Below are positions 1 through 11,863 of a stretch of 26,095 nucleotides of DNA, one piece after another (positions within the stretch are counted from its first letter, which is position 1; every line of letters starts with the position of its first letter). This DNA is from 40CM-4-65-16 sp035279785 (lineage in GTDB: Bacteria > Chloroflexota > Dormibacteria > Dormibacterales > Dormibacteraceae), in NCBI GenBank assembly GCA_035279785.1, contig DATEHC010000057.1:1-26095 (forward strand), in the 5' to 3' direction. Below the pieces are notes generated by a model, which saw only the letters and a program-made list of their open reading frames with translations, ran no database searches and was not told the origin of the DNA. The translations under genes were made by a program, and so were the position numbers.

Positions 1-3215
<3,215 letters not shown>

Positions 3216-3231
<16 letters not shown>

Positions 3232-4084
3232 GCCGGAGCGAGGCGGCAGAGCTCTCGCTCTCAGGCTCCAGCCCGGAACTCGAGCAGATCGAGGTGGGGC
3301 TCCTCCTTGATGGCGTGCGCCTTTGCTACGGCTACGACTTTCGCGAATACGCGATCGGCCCGCTCCGCCGCTCGCTCGCGACGGCGATGGCGCGGGAGAA
3401 CGTGCGCACCATCTCCGCCTACCAGGAGCGCATCCTCCACGAGCCGGCGGTGATGCAGCGCCTGCTCGGCCTGGTCGGCGTAAGCGTGACCACGATGTTC
3501 CGCGACTCCGATCTCATCCACTGCCTGCGCGAGGACGTGCTCCCCGTCCTGCGTACCTACCCGTCGTGCCGGATCTGGGTCGCCGGCTGCGCGAGCGGCG
3601 AAGAGGTCTATTCGCTGGCGGTGCTGCTGCGCGAGGAGAGCATCCTCGGCCGCAGCACCATCTACGCGACCGACCTCAACGAAGACATGCTCGCGGTCGG
3701 GCGGCTCGGCACGTACCCGCTCGAGAAGGTGAGGCGCTTCGAGGAGTCATACCAGGAGAGCGGCGGCAAAGGCTCGCTGGCCGACCACTACGCGGTGACG
3801 GGCAGGGCGGCGCGGTTCGATCCGCGCCTGCAGACGAGCATCACCTGGGCGCGGCACAACCTTGTGACGGACGGCTCGTTCAACGATTTCCACCTGATCG
3901 TCTGCGCCAACGTGCTCATCTATTTCCGGTCTTCGCTCCAGGAGCGGGCGCACCGGCTCTTCTACGACAGCCTCGTGCGGGGCGGATATCTCGCGGTCGG
4001 CAAGCGGGAGTCGCTGATCAACTGTCCCGATCGCGACAGCTTCGAGCAAGTGCGGGACGGAGTGAACCTCTACCGCAAGATGCG

Positions 4085-4091
<7 letters not shown>
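3216..4091 (+). CDS. cheR: CheR-type protein-glutamate O-methyltransferase
   Basis: CheR enzymes transfer a methyl group from S-adenosylmethionine to glutamates of signalling proteins. The 291-residue product has an N-terminal CheR helical region, the conserved VSVTTMFRD segment (about 88-97), the SAM-binding motif VAGCASGEEVYSLA (about 122-135), the ATDLNEDML acidic loop (about 151-159), and CANVLIYF followed by GGYLAVGKRESL near the end. Length is normal for the family. The ATG at 3216 lies inside the end of the upstream kinase gene, and the stop overlaps the next gene by 7 bases, so all three should be co-transcribed and probably translationally coupled. No chemoreceptor, CheA, CheW or CheB is visible, so a role in a non-chemotaxis signalling pathway is more likely than flagellar chemotaxis. 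An in-frame upstream ATG at 3141 is less likely because it extends far into the kinase gene. Confidence 0.93.
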
Positions 4092-5263
<1,172 letters not shown>

Positions 5264-5277
5264 TTAGCCGCCTTTTT

Positions 5278-5306
5278 CCGGATAGTCCGGACTATCCGGG
5301 GTTTTT
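5278..5306 (+). terminator. Perfect 22-bp palindrome followed by T-run: probable intrinsic terminator
   Basis: Bases 5278-5299 are a perfect self-complementary sequence: CCGGATAGT, then CCGG, then ACTATCCGG. It can fold as a 9-bp stem with a 4-base loop and is followed by GG and five T (5302-5306). It starts 14 bases after the stop of the receiver-kinase gene. This fits rho-independent termination of the three-gene signalling operon. The perfect symmetry would also suit a dimeric repressor operator upstream of the sortase gene. Confidence 0.6.
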
Positions 5307-5357
5307 GGGGCAGGAAATGCCTGATACCTCGGACAAACCGCGCGTTATCCAATTGAG

Positions 5358-5984
5358 ATGCACGCCCGCCGTGCCTTCTTTCCCGGTGTCCGCACGCTCA
5401 TCTGGACGATCTGCATGGTGATCGGCCTCGCGCTTCTGGCGAACTTCGCGTACGGCATGTGGCAGGGAGTGAGGGAGCAGCAGCACCTGAACCAGGTCTG
5501 GCGCCACGAGGTCGCCGCGCCGCACCCGCAGGTTCGGACGATCGACCCCAGCGTCAAGCGGCCGGTCGACGGCGTCGACTTCGCGATCCGCATCCCGAAG
5601 CTCGACTACTACGCCGCGATCCGCGAAGGCGTGGACAGCGGCGTCCTGTACTCGAGCCCGGGCCACTACCCACAGACGCGCTGGCCCGGCGACCCGGGCA
5701 CCGTCGGCGTGGCGGCGCACAACGTCTACTGGATCAACTTCCCGCAGCTCGTCAAGGGAGACGAGATCGACCTCGAGACGCGCTACGGCGTGTATCGCTA
5801 CCGGGTGGTGAGCACCGAGATCGTCAATCCCGACAATCGCACCGCGCTGGTGACCGACTCCAACGGCTTCCACCTGACCCTCACGACGTGCTGGCCGCTG
5901 TGGGCCGGCGCGTTCGCGACGCAGCGCTACATCATCCACACCGACCAGTTCTGGCCGGTGACGGAGCGGCCCGCGTATACATAA
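5358..5984 (+). CDS. Sortase-family transpeptidase
   Basis: Sortases are membrane-anchored cysteine transpeptidases that cleave a C-terminal sorting motif and join the protein to cell wall or pilin partners. The 208-residue product has one N-terminal membrane helix (about 12-34) and then the sortase barrel. The catalytic residues are readable: His121 in GVAAHNVYW, Cys178 in LTLTTCWP, and Arg190 in ATQRYII. The LTTC signature places it in the sortase superfamily. The class (D, E or F-like) cannot be settled by eye. No sorting-signal substrate is seen among the complete genes of the window, so it probably works on proteins encoded elsewhere. It is flanked by hairpins on both sides, which suggests its own transcription unit. 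The ATG start has only a weak upstream purine stretch. Confidence 0.85.
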   Translation: MHARRAFFPGVRTLIWTICMVIGLALLANFAYGMWQGVREQQHLNQVWRHEVAAPHPQVRTIDPSVKRPVDGVDFAIRIPKLDYYAAIREGVDSGVLYSSPGHYPQTRWPGDPGTVGVAAHNVYWINFPQLVKGDEIDLETRYGVYRYRVVSTEIVNPDNRTALVTDSNGFHLTLTTCWPLWAGAFATQRYIIHTDQFWPVTERPAYT

Positions 5985-6042
5985 CGGCACGGGGGAGGCA
6001 GGCCTCCGACGTGGAGCCCCCTCAGTTGCAACCTATGCCTGG

Positions 6043-6089
6043 AGGCGTTTGGTAAACGACGCCTGGTAACGGCCGGAGTAAATCCGGCC
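6043..6089. terminator. Two adjacent hairpins between convergent genes
   Basis: Two perfect inverted repeats lie between the sortase gene and the convergent minus-strand operon. The first is AGGCGT (6043-6048) with ACGCCT (6059-6064). The second is GGCCGGA (6071-6077), loop GTAAA, TCCGGCC (6083-6089). Neither has a strong T-run. Their place between converging genes suggests a bidirectional terminator or a repetitive extragenic palindrome. Confidence 0.45.
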
Positions 6090-6108
6090 TACAGCCCCAC
6101 TTCGGCCG

Positions 6109-6480
6109 TCATCGGGCCTCCAGGTGGAGGTCGAAGATCGGCGCGCCCTCCTGCTGGCCTGCGACGAAGATCACGTCCCCTTCCGCGACCCAGATGGTCA
6201 GCGTCTGCGAGCCGTTGACGAAGTTCTGGTTCCCGCCGAGCTTGCCGTGGACGTACGACGGAAGCGCATCGGGCGCCTTGTCCTTCTTCCCCACCGATCC
6301 GGCGAGGGTGATGTTGACGTTCGACGTGAACGGGACTCGCACCGAGACTCCGATCCCGATCGCGACGTTGAAGAGGCTGAGCAGCAAACCCAGCGTGAGC
6401 ACCACGATGATGCTCGCGCAGCCTCCGCCGCACCCGCCGCCACGCCAACGCCGCTCGGAGCGGCGCCTCTCCTCGCCCAC
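6109..6480 (-). CDS. Small single-pass membrane protein of unknown function
   Basis: I do not recognise this 123-residue protein. It has a basic, Gly- and Cys-rich N-terminus (several Arg, then GGGCGGGC), one strongly hydrophobic segment (about 23-45), and an extracytoplasmic domain of about 75 residues rich in beta-forming residues (for example SNVNITLAGSVG and QTLTIWVAEGDVIFVAG). The GTG start at 6480 directly abuts the stop codon of the MoaD-like gene, so the gene is probably the last of the minus-strand operon and translated by coupling. The soluble part could be a small beta-sandwich, but this is a guess from composition only. Confidence 0.6.
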   Translation of the reverse strand: MGEERRRSERRWRGGGCGGGCASIIVVLTLGLLLSLFNVAIGIGVSVRVPFTSNVNITLAGSVGKKDKAPDALPSYVHGKLGGNQNFVNGSQTLTIWVAEGDVIFVAGQQEGAPIFDLHLEAR

Positions 6481-6780
6481 TCAGCCCCCCGCGATGGCGC
6501 CGATGATCAGGAGGGGCTCCTTACCCGAAGCAACCTCCGCCGGCAGTGGCGCGTCAAGGGAGTCGTCGGAGTGATCCTCCTCGCACGCGAAGAAGCGGAT
6601 CATCGGCCTCCGCTTCTTGGAGACCGCGTCCCGAATCGTGCCCAGGAGCGCGGGATGCGCGTCCTCGAGCGCGTCGAGCACCGAGCGCTGTGTGGGCGCC
6701 CCGTCGACCTGGACCTCGACGACCTTGCCGACCCCGGCGAGGATCTGGAGGTTCCGCGGCAGGACGACCTGAATGCTCAT
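6481..6780 (-). CDS. MoaD/ThiS-family ubiquitin-like protein
   Basis: This 99-residue protein has the layout of the MoaD/ThiS beta-grasp family: an N-terminal strand with LPRNLQILAG, a V-E-V-Q-V-D-G strand, the LDALEDAHPAL helix, RRPMIRFFACEED, and a C-terminus ending Ala-Gly-Gly. In known members the terminal Gly-Gly is adenylated by a MoeB/ThiF-type E1 enzyme and carries sulfur or, in some archaea and bacteria, is conjugated to other proteins. No E1 enzyme and no molybdopterin or thiamine gene is visible here. The ATG overlaps the stop of the upstream propeller gene by four bases (ATGA), a classic sign of translational coupling. The function is therefore probably linked to the propeller protein rather than to molybdopterin synthesis. 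Confidence 0.85.
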   Translation of the reverse strand: MSIQVVLPRNLQILAGVGKVVEVQVDGAPTQRSVLDALEDAHPALLGTIRDAVSKKRRPMIRFFACEEDHSDDSLDAPLPAEVASGKEPLLIIGAIAGG

Positions 6781-7892
6781 TTCATCGTCTGGACTTCGAC
6801 GGAGAGCACGGCAGGAAGGTCATGGACGATCGCGTTCCAGGTGTCGCCGCCGTCCGGCGATGCGTACACCTGCCCGCCGCTCGTGCCGAAGTAGACGCCG
6901 GACGGGTCGAGGTCGTCGACGTCCATCGCGTCGCGCAGCACGTTGACGTAGCAGTTTTCCTGCGGGAGGCCATTGGTGAGGGCTTGCCAGTCATCGCCGC
7001 CCGTCTTGCTCCGGTAGACGCGCAGCTTGCCGTCCATGACGAAGTGGTGCGAGTCACTCGTGATCGGGATCACATAGACCGTGTCCGGCTCGTTGGCGTT
7101 GACGTCGATCACGAACCCGAAGTCGGTCGGCAGGTTGCCGCTGATCTCGCGCCACGAGCCGGCCGCGTCGTCGGTGCGCATGACGTCCCAGTGCTTCTGC
7201 ATGAAGAGCGTGTTCGGCCGCGACGGGTGCATGGCGATGCGGTGGACGCAGTGCCCGACCTCCTGGTCCTCGTCCGGCATGGTGTTCGAGCGAAGGCCCT
7301 TGTTGGCCGGCGTCCACGACTTGCCGTCATCGTCCGAGCGAAATACGCCCGCGGCGGAGATGGCGATGTACATGCGGCCCTTGTTCGTGGGATCGAGGAC
7401 GATCGTGTGCAGGCAAAGCCCACCCGCGCCCGGCGCCCATTCGCCTGCTGACGGATGGTTGCGCAGGGCTGGCAGCTCCGACCAGGTCTTGGCGCCGTCC
7501 CTCGACACGAACATGGCGGCGTCTTCGACGCCGGCGTAGATCTTGTCCGGGTCGTCGAGCGAGGGCTCCAGGTGCCAGACCCGCTTGAACTCGAAGGGAT
7601 GGTCCGAGCCGTCGTACCACTTGTGTGGGCGCGTCTCGCCGTCGTAGATGAACTGGTTGCCGGCCGCCGCCCAGGTCTTACCGCCGTCGTCCGAGCGCTG
7701 CAGCACCTGGCCGAACCAGCCCGACGACTGTGACGCGTAGACGCGGTCCGGGTCGGCGGGCGAGCCCTTCAGGTGATAGATCTCCCAACCCGCGAAGTGC
7801 GGGCCGTCGACGGTCCACTTCTTGCGGCTCGCGTCGGAGCTGAGGATGAAAGCCCCTTTGCGCGTGCCGACGAGAACACGAACTTTGCTCAT
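6777..7892 (-). CDS. BNR/Asp-box beta-propeller protein (sialidase/YVTN-like)
   Basis: The 371-residue product is a repeat protein with seven Asp-box-like motifs of the form S-x-D-x-G-x-x-W, at about residues 19-26, 67-74, 130-137, 186-193, 239-247, 294-302 and 345-352. This spacing of 47-63 residues fits a seven-bladed beta-propeller. Such proteins are often annotated as exo-alpha-sialidase or glycosyl hydrolase, but Asp boxes are structural, and I see no clear Arg triad of true sialidases, so the enzymatic label is doubtful. There is no signal peptide, so it should be cytoplasmic. The ATG at 7892 has an AGGGG ribosome-binding site about 8 bases upstream. It is co-transcribed with the MoaD-like gene (4-base overlap) and probably with the kinase upstream (30-base gap). 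Confidence 0.85.
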   Translation of the reverse strand: MSKVRVLVGTRKGAFILSSDASRKKWTVDGPHFAGWEIYHLKGSPADPDRVYASQSSGWFGQVLQRSDDGGKTWAAAGNQFIYDGETRPHKWYDGSDHPFEFKRVWHLEPSLDDPDKIYAGVEDAAMFVSRDGAKTWSELPALRNHPSAGEWAPGAGGLCLHTIVLDPTNKGRMYIAISAAGVFRSDDDGKSWTPANKGLRSNTMPDEDQEVGHCVHRIAMHPSRPNTLFMQKHWDVMRTDDAAGSWREISGNLPTDFGFVIDVNANEPDTVYVIPITSDSHHFVMDGKLRVYRSKTGGDDWQALTNGLPQENCYVNVLRDAMDVDDLDPSGVYFGTSGGQVYASPDGGDTWNAIVHDLPAVLSVEVQTMK

Positions 7893-7922
7893 TGCTTTAC
7901 CCCTGTTCAGGCCGATGGAGGG

Positions 7923-9722
7923 TCAGGAACTAAGACTTTCCCCCACAGTAAAACTCATCGCGTCGCCCGGGGTTTTTCCCGTCTCATCCGCCGAGCCGTC
8001 CTGCGACGCCACCGGCAGCTGCAGGGTGAACGTGCTGCCCTTGCCCTCGACCGAGGCCACGGTGATGTCGCCGCCCTGGAGGCGAGCCAGCTGGCGCGCG
8101 AGGAAGAGTCCGAGGCCGGTGCCCTTCAGGTGCTCGGTCTGCGGAGTGATGACCCGACCGAAGCGCGTGAACAGCGTGGGGAGGTGCTCGTGCGCGATGC
8201 CCAGCCCCTCGTCGGTCACGGTCACCCGCGCCACGCCGCCGCGGGCACGCACCTGGCACGTGACCTCGCCGCCGTCCGGTGAGTACTTGAGGGCGTTGGT
8301 CAGGAGGTTCGCGATGATGGTCCGCGTTCGGTCGGGGTCGATACGCACCCGGACGCGGCGGTCGGGCAGGTCGAGCTCGATCCGGTGCTCGCCGTCGACA
8401 AGGGGCGCGACCATGTCGGCCGCGGCCCTGGCCACGTCGCGCAGGTCGGTGTCGGAGACGCGGAGCGTAACCCCTCCTTCCTCGAGGCGGGCGGCCTCGA
8501 TCATCTCCTCGATGAGGTCGTTCATCTCGAGCACCTTCGCGGACATGACGTCCGCCGCCTTGTGGCCGCGCTCGTTGAGGGTGCCCAGCATGCCGCTCTC
8601 GAGCATCGACACGTAGCCGCGGATCACGGTCACGGGGCCGCGGAGCTCGTGCGATGCAAGGTTCAGGAACTGCGTCTTGTTCTTCTCGATGGCGGCCAGT
8701 CGCTCCGTGACGGTCACGCGCTGGATGCCCGCGGAGACAGAGTTGGCATAGGCGCGAAGCTGCGACACCTCATCGGTGCCGAACAGGGGGGTGAAGGTCC
8801 CCGCCACAACCGCCAATTTCCCCTCGCCTTCCGGCAAATGCAGCGTCGCGCGCACGACAGCATCGCCGGGCTCTTCGGCATCGCCGGCGAGCAGGTTGCC
8901 GCCGGCGTCGAGGATGTAGCCGCGGGTGCCGCCGAGCAGGCGCACCGCCCAGAAGACGGCGCGCTCGGCGATGTCCTTGCGGGTGGGGCTGAAGATCAAG
9001 AGGTCCTGTAGCGCCGCACGAACCTCGTTCTCCTCGCCCATGCGCCAGATGCGGCGAAGGAGGGCCGGTGGGGCGAAGCTCACGTATATGAGCGGCACCG
9101 TCGCCAGCGCGAGCAGCTGCGTGATCACGATCGCGGTCGGACTGCGCAGCGCGGCGCCGCCCAACACGTCGACGAAGAGGATGAGGATCAGCAGACCGAA
9201 CCCGACGCTAAGGAAGCGCATGCGTGCCTTCTGCACGGCGGGCAGGCTGTTGCTTGCCAGCCAGAAGCGGGCGATCGGCTCGCCGATCAGCGCCGCCCAC
9301 GCCAACACATAAAGGAAGGCGATGGATGTCATGACCTCGTTCGACGTCCTCTGCTGCACAGCCAGGAGGACGATCCCGTCGATCGTTCCCGCCGCGAAGA
9401 CGATCCCCCCGACCCAGTGAGCGCGGCGGCTGAGCGGGAGGAACTCGTCCCGGAACAGAAGGACGAAATAGGCCGAAAGCATCAGAGCCACGATCACGAC
9501 GAGCGAGAGCACCTGCACCGCGGGAAGCCGGCCGACGAGCGCCACCACCCCCAGCGCGACAAGCGAGATCGCGAGCTTGCCCTGGGCGCGGCCCCGGTCC
9601 CTGTTCCAGCGGTACGCCATCGCCAGACCCAGCGCGACAAATGCCGCGGCCGTTACGTCCTGGACCAGGACTACGGGGGTCAAGAGTCCGGCTGCCGGCC
9701 TCCCCGGCCGTGGTCGACCCAC
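7923..9722 (-). CDS. Membrane-bound sensor histidine kinase
   Basis: The product (599 residues from the GTG at 9722) has an N-terminal region with about seven or eight hydrophobic segments (residues 15-215), a GAF-like linker (about 235-335), a HisKA domain with NLASHELRGPV (His358), and an HATPase with the N box (472-476), DEGLGI (504-509) and GTGLGL (534-539). The multi-spanning sensor resembles 7TM- or MASE-like input domains, with no large extracellular loop, so it may sense a membrane or small diffusible signal. The start is uncertain: a TTG at 9683 overlaps the response-regulator stop as TTGA and keeps all membrane helices, which makes it an attractive alternative to GTG 9722. Its partner is the upstream response regulator. 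Confidence 0.9.
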   Translation of the reverse strand: MGRPRPGRPAAGLLTPVVLVQDVTAAAFVALGLAMAYRWNRDRGRAQGKLAISLVALGVVALVGRLPAVQVLSLVVIVALMLSAYFVLLFRDEFLPLSRRAHWVGGIVFAAGTIDGIVLLAVQQRTSNEVMTSIAFLYVLAWAALIGEPIARFWLASNSLPAVQKARMRFLSVGFGLLILILFVDVLGGAALRSPTAIVITQLLALATVPLIYVSFAPPALLRRIWRMGEENEVRAALQDLLIFSPTRKDIAERAVFWAVRLLGGTRGYILDAGGNLLAGDAEEPGDAVVRATLHLPEGEGKLAVVAGTFTPLFGTDEVSQLRAYANSVSAGIQRVTVTERLAAIEKNKTQFLNLASHELRGPVTVIRGYVSMLESGMLGTLNERGHKAADVMSAKVLEMNDLIEEMIEAARLEEGGVTLRVSDTDLRDVARAAADMVAPLVDGEHRIELDLPDRRVRVRIDPDRTRTIIANLLTNALKYSPDGGEVTCQVRARGGVARVTVTDEGLGIAHEHLPTLFTRFGRVITPQTEHLKGTGLGLFLARQLARLQGGDITVASVEGKGSTFTLQLPVASQDGSADETGKTPGDAMSFTVGESLSS

Positions 9723-10168
9723 TGCGGGATCTGCCGCGAGATGTCCGCGGGCGTGACCCGAGACTTGACCAGGTATTCGATCGCCCCCAGGGAACGGCCC
9801 CGGTCGATCATCGAGGGCTCTCCGTAGTTGGACAGGATGACGACCGGCGGGTGGTCCGGCAGGCGCTCGTTCAGCGATGCCAGCACCTCGAAGCCGCTCC
9901 GGTCGGGAAGAAGGAGGTCGAGCAGAACGACGTCGGGAGAATCGCCCGTCAGCGCATTCACCGCGACCTCGCCGGTAGTGGCGATCGTCACGCGGTAGCC
10001 GTCGTGTTCGAACTGGACCCGGTACATCTCGGCGATGGCCGGATCGTCCTCGATCATCAGGATGTGGGTGGCCGGCGTTGGGCGCGCCGCGAGCCGCCGC
10101 TCAGGCGCGCCGAGAAGCACGACGCCATGCTCAGGCGCGAACGCCACGCCAGGAAACCACATCCCCAT
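9680..10168 (-). CDS. Single-domain (CheY-like) response regulator
   Basis: From the ATG at 10168 the product is 162 residues: about 35 N-terminal residues of no recognised domain, then one complete receiver domain. It shows the acidic pair in LMIEDD, the phospho-Asp in VVLLDLLLPDRSG, a Ser-Asn pair in VVILSNYG, and the conserved Lys in EYLVKSRVTP. There is no DNA-binding output domain, so it probably acts by protein contact or as a phosphorelay intermediate. An AAGGGG element (10174-10179, plus-strand complement) lies 5 bases before the ATG and supports this start; an ATG at 10189 is possible. It is the first gene of the leftward operon and overlaps the kinase that follows. The open frame continues far upstream, antisense to the neighbouring kinase, but that extension is not credible. 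Confidence 0.88.
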   Translation of the reverse strand: MGMWFPGVAFAPEHGVVLLGAPERRLAARPTPATHILMIEDDPAIAEMYRVQFEHDGYRVTIATTGEVAVNALTGDSPDVVLLDLLLPDRSGFEVLASLNERLPDHPPVVILSNYGEPSMIDRGRSLGAIEYLVKSRVTPADISRQIPQWVDHGRGGRQPDS

Positions 10169-10214
10169 AGCCACCCCTTGGGTGATCATAATGTTCGATT
10201 CCCTGCGTTGGGAA

Positions 10215-10229
10215 CGGCCGGTCCGGCCG
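10215..10229. promoter_or_regulatory. 15-bp palindrome in divergent intergenic region
   Basis: The sequence CGGCCGG, T, CCGGCCG is a perfect dyad centred between the divergent response-regulator gene (start 10168) and the HisKA_3 kinase gene (start 10283). This 114-base gap must hold promoters for both directions. The dyad is a candidate operator, but GC-rich palindromes also arise by chance in such DNA. Confidence 0.3.
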
Positions 10230-10282
10230 ATCGGGCCAGGTCGCCGTAAAGTTTTGTTAGTTGGCAATATCGGGGGGAGTAA

Positions 10283-11863
10283 TTGGCGACAGCGCCGCTT
10301 GACGCCGCGCTTCAAGACGTGCTGGATCGCCTCCAGGCCGCGACGGCGGGGCTCGACGCCTCGGCCGAGCCGGACGAGGTGGCGCGGCGCGCTGCCAACC
10401 TGGCGCTCCGCCTGACCCGCTCCTCTCACGCCGAGCTGGACCTCGGCGAGAGCAAGTTCTCGGCGTCCGGCGACGCAGGGCGGATGCTGCGCCAGAGCAC
10501 CGCGACCGCCGACCTGCGCGCCGGCGAGCAGGTGCTGGGGACCTTGCGTGTAAGCCGGTCCAGCCCGTACGCCGACAGCGAGAGGAGCGCCCTCGCCATA
10601 TTCGCGTCGCAGGCCGCGACCGCGATCGACAGCTCGAGGCGCCTGCGCAGCACCGAGCGGGTGGAGCGCGCCCATGAGCTCGCCGTCCAGGTCCTGATGG
10701 CGGTGTCGTCGCACGCCGCGGTTTCCGGCCAGGACCTCGGCGATTTCTACGGCCGCCTGGCACGCACGGTCGGCGAGCTCGTCGGAGCCAGCAAGGTTCT
10801 CTTCTGGCGATTGCGCGACGCAATCCTCGAGCCGATCCCCGCCGGAAGCTACGGCATCGACCGTGAGTTCATGTCTCGGCTGGGGCCGACGCCATGCGTG
10901 CCCGGCGGCGCGGACCTCGCGGGCAAGGTCGTCTTCGACGACCTGATCTTCCGGGCCAACGGCGCCGACGCGCCCGAATACGGATACGTGCTCGACACCC
11001 TGGGCGTGACCAACGCGATCAGCGTTCCGTGGCGGGCGGGCGACGAGAGGCTCGGCCTGGTCGCGGCCTACGACTCGGTCCGCCCCGGCGGCTTCTCTCG
11101 CGAAGACACGTGGGTGCTTCAGAAGGCTGGATTGGCCGCGGGCCTCGTCACCCGGCTGTGGCACACGCAGGAGGACCTGAGGAAGTCGGTCGACCGGCTG
11201 GTCAAGGTTGACGGCGCGCGCCAGATCCTGCTCAAGAACATGACGTCCGTGGTGGAGAAGGAGCGCAAACGATTCGTCAGCGAGCTGCACGACGACGCCC
11301 TGCAGAAGCTGACGGCGGCCGAGCTGCAGCTGGCGCGTCTTTCGCACCGCACGGACGCGGACTCCGAAGCCATGGCGAACATCCACCGCCTGCTCGAACA
11401 GACGGAGTCGGCGCTGCGCAGGTTGGTCTTCGACGTCCGCCCGCCCTCCCTGGAAGGACCGGACGGCCTCGCGCAATCCATCCGCGATCGTGCCGCGATG
11501 CTGGCGGCGTCCGGGATCCGGAGCGAGCTGAACATCGATCTGCCACCTGAGGTCCACGCCGACGATCGCACGATGATCTTCCGCGAGGTGGCGGAGGCAA
11601 TCGGCAACGTCGAGCGTCACAGCCGCGCGTCGGAGATCAAGATCTCGCTCTCGCAACTGGACGGCGGGGTGATCGGCGTCGTGCAGGACGACGGCCAGGG
11701 CTTCGACGTCGCCGAGCGCAGCAACCTGCCCGGCCATCTCGGCCTGCTTGCCCTGCGCGAGCGCGCTCTGATGGCTGGTGGACGCTACAAGATCGAGAGC
11801 AAGCCCGGAGAGGGAACGCGAATCGAGTTCTGGATCCCGCTCCAGCACGTGGTCACGGCGTAG
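10283..11863 (+). CDS. GAF-domain histidine kinase of the HisKA_3 (NarX/DesK-like) type
   Basis: The 526-residue soluble kinase carries two GAF-like sensor regions (about 25-120 and 150-295), then a HisKA_3 domain with EKERKRFVSELHDDALQKL (phospho-acceptor His336 in the H-D-x-x-x-Q pattern) and an HATPase with an EAIGNVERHSRA box, DDGQGFD and GHLGLLALRERA. HisKA_3 kinases normally pair with NarL/LuxR-type regulators that have a C-terminal helix-turn-helix. None is present in the window, so this kinase is an orphan or signals to a regulator encoded elsewhere. The TTG start at 10283 has a GGGGGGAG purine tract just upstream. The 3' end overlaps the convergent MFS gene by 11 bases. Confidence 0.88.
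   Translation: MATAPLDAALQDVLDRLQAATAGLDASAEPDEVARRAANLALRLTRSSHAELDLGESKFSASGDAGRMLRQSTATADLRAGEQVLGTLRVSRSSPYADSERSALAIFASQAATAIDSSRRLRSTERVERAHELAVQVLMAVSSHAAVSGQDLGDFYGRLARTVGELVGASKVLFWRLRDAILEPIPAGSYGIDREFMSRLGPTPCVPGGADLAGKVVFDDLIFRANGADAPEYGYVLDTLGVTNAISVPWRAGDERLGLVAAYDSVRPGGFSREDTWVLQKAGLAAGLVTRLWHTQEDLRKSVDRLVKVDGARQILLKNMTSVVEKERKRFVSELHDDALQKLTAAELQLARLSHRTDADSEAMANIHRLLEQTESALRRLVFDVRPPSLEGPDGLAQSIRDRAAMLAASGIRSELNIDLPPEVHADDRTMIFREVAEAIGNVERHSRASEIKISLSQLDGGVIGVVQDDGQGFDVAERSNLPGHLGLLALRERALMAGGRYKIESKPGEGTRIEFWIPLQHVVTA

Noticed and set aside
6546..7451. 301-codon plus-strand frame opposite the propeller gene
   Set aside because: Antisense to a repeat protein with seven Asp boxes and a clear ribosome-binding site; no motif seen.
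6777..7892. True sialidase activity for the propeller protein
   Set aside because: Asp boxes are structural; I could not find the Arg triad, Tyr/Glu pair or signal peptide expected for a secreted sialidase.
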